Assembly: GCA_025363505.1 (NCBI GenBank) | Contig: JANYDV010000215.1 | Coordinates: 1-7,939, forward strand | Direction: 5' to 3' | Length of the DNA: 7,939 bases | DNA from: Bacteroidota bacterium | Lineage (GTDB): Bacteria > Bacteroidota > Ignavibacteria > Palsa-1295 | Shown here: in pieces, positions 1-6,279 of the stretch | Layout: every line of letters begins with the position of its first letter | How positions within the stretch are numbered: the first letter of the stretch is position 1 | Made by a program: the position numbers and the translations under genes | The notes under the pieces: model-generated | The model's input: only the letters and a program-made list of their open reading frames with translations | Databases searched by the model: none | What the model was told of the DNA's origin: nothing

Positions 1-1993
1 AAGATACTGGTAATACGAAAGGAACAGTAACGGTCTTTTGTGCTGTATCAATAGTGACTAATGAAAAATCAGCGGCGTTAACTCCGGTGATCGGTGCAGC
101 ATTGATGGGTAGCGGAGCCGACCCTTTGTTTGAAATAAAAACCATTGAGTCTTTTGCGGGATCAGTCTGTTCGAACACCCCAAAATCTAATGTATCGATA
201 TGTCGTTTCGATGAGGAGTCGCTAAAGACTTGAAGATTATTGAGAATACCGCGTCCATAAACATCAACGACATACGCACGAAGATGCTCTGTCTGTGCAT
301 TGATGGTTGTGTGCATTCGACGATCTGGCTCGTTTGGCGTGAAACGAATAGTGATCGAATCAAACCCACCTGCTCCAATTGAAATGGGATTAGCGGGTCT
401 GGTAACATCGAATTTAGTAAAATCCCCTGATCGTTTGTTAAATCCTGTTATGAGGAGTGGATCGCTTGAAATATTTTGAATATATACAGTTGTATCCCAG
501 AACCCGCTATATCCCGGTGCAGGTCCGAGAAGGCGATCGCCAAAGTCAATAACGACGCCGACCGTTTTGAATGGGGTGATGGTCTTTAGCAGGGTACCAC
601 CTGTATAAGCATAACTATCGACGGCTCCTAAACCATAGATTGTGATTCCAAAGGGATTAGGTCCTGAGATGTTATGAGTGCCTTGACCGGAACCGCCTTT
701 CGTAAATTGATCAAGATCAATTTGAGCATACAAATAACTGGAATTCGGCATTGGAGAAAAAGCACTTGCCGGTATAGGAACACCATCGAGTACCATCCCT
801 ACGCTACTGAGAGTGACAACATTGACATAGTTGCCGGTATATACAGGATTGACAACAGAAATAAATGTGTAGGAATTAGCAAATTGCTCTACAGGATATA
901 CTAATGCCAAAGCAGGATCGCCATAGGGATTTCCGCCGCCTATTGTACCATAGACACTGGTGTGCATATACTGACCTACTAAAATAGGATTAGTAGCATG
1001 TATCGACGTTGGTCCCGTAAGTGCTTTAATCTCGAAAAAAGAGCCTTTGTTAAGAGTTGCAACAACATTGCCATTCACAGTAATTTGATTATCATCTTCA
1101 GCAGAGACAATACGGACAAGATCGGCAAGGTCGGATGAAGCATAACGAACAACAAGAGCCGAGTCGCCCCAGGCACTTACAGGCGGAAGTTGTTCGACTA
1201 AATGGTCACGACTGGTAGTAGTACTGCCTTTATTGAGAAAGCCTTGGGGAATAGCCGCACGAACGTGACCGGTAAAAACTGCCAAAGGTTGGTCGGACTC
1301 GATGATTGAACCGGTAAGATCATTACTGAGATTCTTACTATCACCATGCACTAAATACACATCACCTTTATAAAGTAATAAGGGTATCGAAGCGCCCGCT
1401 TGTACACCGGCTTTTGTTCTTGCACGCGGAGTGATGGTTACGTTTGTAGAATCATTGGTAGCAACAAGCCAAAATTCTCCGGCGGTAGCACTGTTACTTG
1501 GTCCGGCATTTCCGGAATTACACGTTTGGTAATTGAGAGTGATATATTCGGTACCCAATACATCAACAGGAATACCCATAAATGCATCGGTCGAGTATTG
1601 CTTATGATTCATTCCATAGACCGCTACTTCTTCGTCGGCGGTGATATGGACAGCCATTCCTTTGATAATCTTTTCTTCATCATTTTCTGTAAGTTCGACT
1701 GTTGGTCCGCCGGTTCCATCGCTCGGAAGATCAATCGTCGTGATCTGCCCGGGGGTTACTGTAAAATTTCTAATAAAAGAAAGTGCCTTGACTTCGACAA
1801 TACCTTTGGTTGCGGTTTTACCGGTGATATAGAGTTGGAAGCTATTATCGTCTGTTCCTCCACCTTGATTTGTGCCAAAGGCAAGATAAAATTCTTTGCC
1901 GGCATTATCTTTTTGTTGCGAAAAACTCAATGTGGAGAAAAACACGCAGCATAGTGCGACGGCGAAGACCAAGAATTGTTTGGGGGCGTTCAT
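1..1993 (-). CDS. Gene C: IgGFc-binding-like head with ASH/choice-of-anchor D repeats, exported protein, 3'-truncated by window edge
   Basis: An open frame of 664 codons runs from ATG at 1993 off the left edge with no stop, so the C-terminus is missing. The start is supported by an in-frame TAA three codons upstream, by an A-rich leader without Shine-Dalgarno sequence, and by an immediate signal peptide (K5, hydrophobic residues 7-24, likely cleavage near S25-Q27). Residues about 30-470 form an IgGFc-binding-like head: DLTGSIIESDQPLAVFTGH at 225-243, SRDHLVEQLPPVSAWG at 261-276, YGLGAVDSYAYTGG at 453-466. Two ASH/HYDIN-like modules follow, one at about 478-582 (opening VIDFGDRLLG) and one from about 598 (TLDFGVFEQT), the latter cut by the edge. 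The protein is a paralogue of the two upstream genes. By analogy with them, more repeats and a T9SS tail are expected beyond the window; this is inference. It probably acts on the cell surface. No catalytic site was seen, and the ligand is unknown. Confidence 0.9.
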   Translation of the reverse strand, partial: MNAPKQFLVFAVALCCVFFSTLSFSQQKDNAGKEFYLAFGTNQGGGTDDNSFQLYITGKTATKGIVEVKALSFIRNFTVTPGQITTIDLPSDGTGGPTVELTENDEEKIIKGMAVHITADEEVAVYGMNHKQYSTDAFMGIPVDVLGTEYITLNYQTCNSGNAGPSNSATAGEFWLVATNDSTNVTITPRARTKAGVQAGASIPLLLYKGDVYLVHGDSKNLSNDLTGSIIESDQPLAVFTGHVRAAIPQGFLNKGSTTTSRDHLVEQLPPVSAWGDSALVVRYASSDLADLVRIVSAEDDNQITVNGNVVATLNKGSFFEIKALTGPTSIHATNPILVGQYMHTSVYGTIGGGNPYGDPALALVYPVEQFANSYTFISVVNPVYTGNYVNVVTLSSVGMVLDGVPIPASAFSPMPNSSYLYAQIDLDQFTKGGSGQGTHNISGPNPFGITIYGLGAVDSYAYTGGTLLKTITPFKTVGVVIDFGDRLLGPAPGYSGFWDTTVYIQNISSDPLLITGFNKRSGDFTKFDVTRPANPISIGAGGFDSITIRFTPNEPDRRMHTTINAQTEHLRAYVVDVYGRGILNNLQVFSDSSSKRHIDTLDFGVFEQTDPAKDSMVFISNKGSAPLPINAAPITGVNAADFSLVTIDTAQKTVTVPFVLPVS

Positions 1994-2058
1994 TTTGTTT
2001 TACTTACGAAAGCTCTTTAGAAACATATTTCAGAGGGTGAAGTTACAGTTTTTGGGGC

Positions 2059-2080
2059 ATAAATTATTTAAATAATTTAT
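2059..2080. repeat. 22-bp perfect A/T-only palindrome in the B-C intergenic gap
   Basis: Positions 2059-2080 read identically on both strands and contain only A and T. The symmetry breaks at 2058/2081 (C against C). The site lies 66 bp upstream of the gene C start and 9 bp beyond the hairpin at the end of gene B. It could be an easily melted promoter or UP-like element, a binding site for a dimeric regulator, or part of a composite transcription-end structure. The palindrome is certain; its role is not known. Confidence 0.8.
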
Positions 2081-2089
2081 CTCTCAAGT

Positions 2090-2124
2090 ATAAGAGACAC
2101 GTAAAACGGAAAAATGTCTCTTAT
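2090..2124 (-). terminator. 10-bp inverted repeat straddling the stop codon of gene B, possible terminator
   Basis: ATAAGAGACA (2090-2099) is matched perfectly by TGTCTCTTAT (2115-2124) across a 15-nt loop. The TAA stop of gene B (2123-2121) lies inside the stem. Read on the minus strand, the stem is followed by ACTTGAGAGATAAATT and then the A/T palindrome. There is therefore no immediate U-tract, and it is not a textbook intrinsic terminator. It may instead protect the 3' end of the mRNA or mark a processing point between B and C. The structure is visible; the function is a guess. Confidence 0.4.
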
Positions 2125-5100
2125 TTTATTACAGAAAATTTAGTGGTGATCTGTTTTTGCGTGATAGTATTGGCATCAGCCACCGTTATAGTTATATAAT
2201 ATGAACCACTTACGGGGATTTCCGATGCGGGTACGGTCACAGCACCTTCTCCGCGAGTAATCGGATAGGAAGATCGCGACAGAATCACTGTGCCGCGGTC
2301 GTTACATACCTGCCATGACAATAGATAATCGGAGGCAGAAATATAGTCAAAATTGATATTCCCTGACTGAGACGGATTCGGATGTGGCTGGGAAATGGAA
2401 ATAGCAGGCTTGCCACTCAAGAGCAAATCACGAAGCGTCGTATTGCCGCATTCATTGGCATAGTTGACTGTCAATACGTTCTGAGCAACCCTGAATGCAC
2501 ACGGTGCACTAACAAATCCAACAGAGGTTTTTACGTCAATTGCCGTATCGGGTGTTAAATACGTTGAGCAGAGAATTGTAAACAGTAGTACATTTTGTGT
2601 AGAACCTGTCGAGATTGCCACATTATATAATGGCACAGAGAGAATGTGCTTTACCTTGTCCCACACAAAAGGTGGTTGTGTCGGAGCTTTGCCGAGCCCT
2701 TCCTCAGTGAGTGACAGCGCACGATTAAGTCCGATAGGCTCGATAAGATCATTGGAGAAATGAATATTAATTGTATCATTGTCCAATTCGGTTATGCCGA
2801 GGCGATCACCTTTCAAATAGACCGGTATGCTGAACGGTGCATCTCCGGCGCTGGGTTTATACGGCGGAAGAAATGCTTGCAAAGAAAGTTGTTTTGTATT
2901 TCTGGTTAACGATACGAATATGGTATCATATTCCAGAGATAATAACTCATCATACGTCGGACGGACGATGATAATGGCTACTTGTTGGAACCCATTGAGC
3001 GAATCTGAAGGGAACACATAGCGCAAATGAAGACTGAAGATACTATCGGCATCAATAAAGACCGGAAAATTCAAGCTCTTAAAATCAGGGAAAGAAAAAC
3101 CGGCAGTATCGCCGACTTTGATGATCTTGCTGATCGCGATCCGAACTTTGCTTGGGTTATGAAGTTGGAAAGTCGTATCAAGCGGCAAGCAACTCGAAAT
3201 ATTCCCTAACGAAAGACCTGGGACACTATCAATGTCTGCTTGTACTTTCCCATGGACAATGATCAGCGGTTGAAAACGAGAGTCATTAAATGCAAAGATG
3301 GTATCAAAAAACTCACCGACTTCGATGATATGAAAATCTATCGCAAGCGGAATTAATTGTTGTTCTGCAATTCTCGAATTATCCGGGAAAGGAGCGGGCT
3401 GACCACGAACAGTAAAAAATTTCGGATTCGTCTGACGAAGCGAATCGACAATACCCTCGAATGTTCCGATATTGATGAGGGTATCAAGGCGAGTGTCAAT
3501 ATTGATCTTCGGGTTTGTATAGGTGCCGAAATCAATACGAACGGGGGTAGCTTTTAAAATTGGCTCACCGGCGATAGCGCGAAGCGTATCGACAATGATA
3601 CGATCGTCAGTTGTTTTGATTTGCACTGCCACCATACGATAGCCGGTGTCGATAATATTTCTGGCAGTATCAAGTTGTGGAGCGAAGCGCGCTCTGAAAA
3701 ATTTTCGTTCGTTGCCCAGACCTGTTTGAAGTGTATCAAGTAGCCAATTTTTCGGGGTAAGAGGGGTAGGGAGCGACGTGGGGTCGATCTCAAAATCAAC
3801 CGTATTACCACCAGCGAACGTGATCGAAGTAATGGTCGTGCTATCATCACCGTAATTGGTGACCGGTATATTGTACCATCCTGATTTCTTGCCGACACGA
3901 ATTTTTCCGAAGGAAGTATCCACCGGCGGAATAATATAATCAACTCCGCGCCCTAAGAGTAATACATATTTGTCAGGAGAAATATTTTGTGCCGCAACAG
4001 GAAAAGATTTCTTGTAATATGTCCTATTCGGCGGCTGGAATGATGTATTGACAGGGCTCGGTATTGCGGGCTCTATTTTGTTTGTTGATAACGGTGTTGT
4101 TTTGAACGGAGTAAAACTTAAAAATGAATTAAAATCAGATAGTATTAATATCACATAGCCGGCGCCGGTATTATAAATCGTAAAAAGGCTGTCTTTCAAT
4201 TTCCCAACTCTCACTCTGCCAAAATCTAATGTGTCAGGGGAGATAGAGATACTGGGGAGATATGCCGTGCCATAGACATTAATAAAGAGATCGCTCTCAT
4301 TGTTTGACCACACACGAAGTTTTGCTTGATATGAACCACCGGTTGTGGGATGGAACCGGAAATACACCGGTAGTTTATTTCCCGGAGCAATTGGTGTAGC
4401 AAGGCGCAAGGTATCAAGAATACCAAATACCGATGTATCACCACTTTCCCATGTGTAATGATAGACTTCAGAAATCTCGGACAACTGTTGTGGTGCCGGA
4501 AGTGCGAAAATAAACGTGTTTGAATCCTGCGTCGAGCCAACGGTGACTAACCCGAAGTCAAGATCTTTTGTATAAAGCCCATGCAGATAGGGAAAACTTC
4601 CGCCCCCTGAAAATGAATAAGAATTAAAATTTCCGAATCCATAGGCTTCAGCATAACAAGGGAGTGTGCTTTCGATACGTTGTGTACCAGGGGTGACACG
4701 AATGGTTGTATAGTAGTATCGTGTGCCGATCAGTGGTGAAAGCAATATTGGATCAAGGGTAAATCCATTTAAGGTGGTTGTAGTCAGTGCTTCGGAGTCG
4801 CAGAGAATAGAAATGTAATGTTCACTAAACGACCCATTACCCGTAAGTGTGGGTAATGAATAGAACGTACTCATATTTTCGAGTGGTGGCAGTACGGTCA
4901 TATCCGGGTCGCCGAGCGTATCGGTCGAGACTGCTGTGAGCAGATATTTTACGATCAGCACCGGCTGCGAAGAAGTAATGAGCGTTGCTTTGTTTAAGAA
5001 TAATTGTTTGTAGTTACCGCGAGAGAGTTGGAAAGACGGTACACCGTTGATTGAAATATTTGTCAAGTCATATCCGGCAACAATCCGAATCGCATCCCCG

Positions 5101-6200
5101 GCTTTCGGGCGGCTGTTGGTTGAGCCACGCGATGAAGGAATGAATGCAAATGTTTTGCCCCAATTTTCTGCCGGGGGCATTTGCTCAATGATATGATCAC
5201 GAGACACACTTGGATGCCCTACCCAATTGAACTCCAAAGAGTCAGGAACAGATGCGCGTTCGTGCCCACTGAATACTGCTATCGGTTTGTCGGAAGTAAT
5301 AATCGAACCGGTTAAGTCACAATCGATCAACGGCAATTTGCCAACCCAATAAAGAACGTTGCCGACCATTCCTCTGATACCGGTATCACGAGCGCAAATC
5401 TCGATAACCTCACCCTTGTTGAGGATAAATGTATATGGCTGACCTTGAAGAAATTTTCTTCCGAAAGAATTTGCGGTCAGTGTCAGCGTTACGGTTGTTC
5501 TATCTTCAATACCTGTAAGTAAACATTGGCTTCTGGGGACAGTATCAGCTGCTCTTGAACTGTAATACAATGCATTACGAGTGCTTGCAAGAGAATATTG
5601 TTGTCCCAGTGCCTCGACCGGCAGTACGAGAAAACCATCTGTGCTTAAGTGACGAGAGGATAGTGCATAGACAGCCACTTCGTCTTCGCTTTGCACTTCA
5701 AATGCTCGTTTGTAGATGAGTTCAGTTTCGTTGCGTTCGAGCCCTGCCCATGTCGGGAGATCAACGATTGTTACTTTTTTGGGATCAGTAATAAATGATT
5801 TACTCCATCCGCCGCCTACAAGACTTACCGACCCATGAGTTTTTGATCGGGCAGAGATATAGAGACGCTTGTATGGTGGGTCACTTGGGATATCAGTGCC
5901 GACACAGGAAGGAAATGCGATGAAGAAATCTTTACCGGCAGTTTTGTACACCGGCTGTAAGCCTTGTGGCATCGCCGCTGCCGCTGATGGGGTAATCAGC
6001 TTTACTTCAGATGGTGTCCGAGCTGAAAGGGGTGGTGGTGTTGCTGAGCGAATGTAATTTCCGTATCCTTCTCGGGTGGGGGTGGTTTGCGAACGAAGTG
6101 TTGAAGTCCCCAAGAAGCCAAACACTACCACCGCTACAACCGTAGCGTAGAAAACAGATGAAACACATACTCGATCAAATATACGAAAGAGCTTCACCAT
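2121..6200 (-). CDS. Gene B: 1359-aa exported surface protein, IgGFc-binding-like head, ASH/choice-of-anchor D stalk, T9SS-type tail
   Basis: This is the only complete gene here. The ATG at 6200 is set by an in-frame TGA four codons upstream and by a signal peptide (K3, R6, R10, hydrophobic 12-31, cleavage near 37). A Pro/Ala-rich linker (about 38-86) precedes the IgGFc-like head at about 88-535: DLTGSIITSDKPIAVFSGH at 295-313, SRDHIIEQMPPAENWG at 333-348, YGFGNFNSYSFSGG at 520-533. ASH/HYDIN-like beta-sandwich repeats then start near 547 (DLDFGLVTVG), 657 (TLDFGRVRVG), 761 (DTSFGKIRVG), 888 (RIDFGTYTNP) and, weakly, 995 (GLSLGNIS). Residues about 1108-1250 resemble a cohesin-like fold (a guess). 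Residues about 1268-1359 look like a divergent T9SS type A sorting domain (HPNPSQSG, then G-Y-I-V spacing). The head probably sits on a long stalk outside the cell; the ligand is unknown. No Shine-Dalgarno sequence lies at normal spacing, as is common in Bacteroidota. No frameshift or break was seen. Confidence 0.93.
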   Translation of the reverse strand: MVKLFRIFDRVCVSSVFYATVVAVVVFGFLGTSTLRSQTTPTREGYGNYIRSATPPPLSARTPSEVKLITPSAAAAMPQGLQPVYKTAGKDFFIAFPSCVGTDIPSDPPYKRLYISARSKTHGSVSLVGGGWSKSFITDPKKVTIVDLPTWAGLERNETELIYKRAFEVQSEDEVAVYALSSRHLSTDGFLVLPVEALGQQYSLASTRNALYYSSRAADTVPRSQCLLTGIEDRTTVTLTLTANSFGRKFLQGQPYTFILNKGEVIEICARDTGIRGMVGNVLYWVGKLPLIDCDLTGSIITSDKPIAVFSGHERASVPDSLEFNWVGHPSVSRDHIIEQMPPAENWGKTFAFIPSSRGSTNSRPKAGDAIRIVAGYDLTNISINGVPSFQLSRGNYKQLFLNKATLITSSQPVLIVKYLLTAVSTDTLGDPDMTVLPPLENMSTFYSLPTLTGNGSFSEHYISILCDSEALTTTTLNGFTLDPILLSPLIGTRYYYTTIRVTPGTQRIESTLPCYAEAYGFGNFNSYSFSGGGSFPYLHGLYTKDLDFGLVTVGSTQDSNTFIFALPAPQQLSEISEVYHYTWESGDTSVFGILDTLRLATPIAPGNKLPVYFRFHPTTGGSYQAKLRVWSNNESDLFINVYGTAYLPSISISPDTLDFGRVRVGKLKDSLFTIYNTGAGYVILILSDFNSFLSFTPFKTTPLSTNKIEPAIPSPVNTSFQPPNRTYYKKSFPVAAQNISPDKYVLLLGRGVDYIIPPVDTSFGKIRVGKKSGWYNIPVTNYGDDSTTITSITFAGGNTVDFEIDPTSLPTPLTPKNWLLDTLQTGLGNERKFFRARFAPQLDTARNIIDTGYRMVAVQIKTTDDRIIVDTLRAIAGEPILKATPVRIDFGTYTNPKINIDTRLDTLINIGTFEGIVDSLRQTNPKFFTVRGQPAPFPDNSRIAEQQLIPLAIDFHIIEVGEFFDTIFAFNDSRFQPLIIVHGKVQADIDSVPGLSLGNISSCLPLDTTFQLHNPSKVRIAISKIIKVGDTAGFSFPDFKSLNFPVFIDADSIFSLHLRYVFPSDSLNGFQQVAIIIVRPTYDELLSLEYDTIFVSLTRNTKQLSLQAFLPPYKPSAGDAPFSIPVYLKGDRLGITELDNDTINIHFSNDLIEPIGLNRALSLTEEGLGKAPTQPPFVWDKVKHILSVPLYNVAISTGSTQNVLLFTILCSTYLTPDTAIDVKTSVGFVSAPCAFRVAQNVLTVNYANECGNTTLRDLLLSGKPAISISQPHPNPSQSGNINFDYISASDYLLSWQVCNDRGTVILSRSSYPITRGEGAVTVPASEIPVSGSYYITITVADANTITQKQITTKFSVIK

Positions 6201-6221
6201 TGATAGGTGTCATAATTCCTA

Positions 6222-6229
6222 CAAAAATA
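6222..6229 (-). promoter_or_regulatory. Possible Bacteroidota-type -7 element (TATTTTTG) upstream of gene B
   Basis: On the minus strand TATTTTTG matches the Bacteroidetes -7 consensus TAnnTTTG exactly, and it lies 21 bp before the gene B ATG. No -33 TTTG/TTG box was found at the expected 19-21 bp upstream. The same bases could simply be the T-rich run behind the hairpin at 6236-6266. An eight-base match in an AT-rich gap is weak evidence. Confidence 0.2.
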
Positions 6230-6235
6230 ACATCA

Positions 6236-6266
6236 GACCACCCCTTCGAGATCGAATGGAATGGTC
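6236..6266 (-). terminator. Terminator-like hairpin downstream of gene A
   Basis: The hairpin starts 13 nt after the stop of gene A. The outer stem pairs GACCA (6236-6240) with TGGTC (6262-6266). The inner stem pairs CC and TTCG (6242-6243, 6245-6248) with CGAA and GG (6253-6256, 6258-6259). There is one mismatch, a small internal loop and a 4-nt apical loop. On the minus strand it is followed, after five bases, by a T-rich run (TTATTTTTG). This fits an imperfect Rho-independent terminator, which would make gene B at least partly a separate transcription unit. Confidence 0.45.
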
Positions 6267-6279
6267 AAGAACATTAGAG

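Noticed and set aside
1400..1954. 184-codon plus-strand open frame
   Set aside because: It lies wholly antisense to the head and signal-peptide region of gene C, has a Cys/Ile/Arg-rich composition with no recognisable domain, and no plausible promoter. It is a shadow of the real gene.
1930..1993. Lipoprotein signal at the N-terminus of gene C (Cys15-Cys16 in the hydrophobic stretch)
   Set aside because: The residues before the cysteines (V-A-L) do not fit a lipobox, which needs Gly, Ala or Ser at -1, and the hydrophobic run continues beyond them. An ordinary Sec signal peptide fits better.
4596..5939. Claim that the proteins bind immunoglobulin
   Set aside because: The family name comes from an animal protein. 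Nothing in these sequences shows IgG binding, and the inferred source group is largely environmental.
6161..6212. Short out-of-frame ATG (6213-6211 on the minus strand) just upstream of gene B with an AGGA three bases before it, opening a 12-codon peptide overlapping the gene B start
   Set aside because: It could be a leader peptide, but the spacing is too short for a good ribosome site and nothing in the peptide is distinctive. Chance is the simpler explanation.
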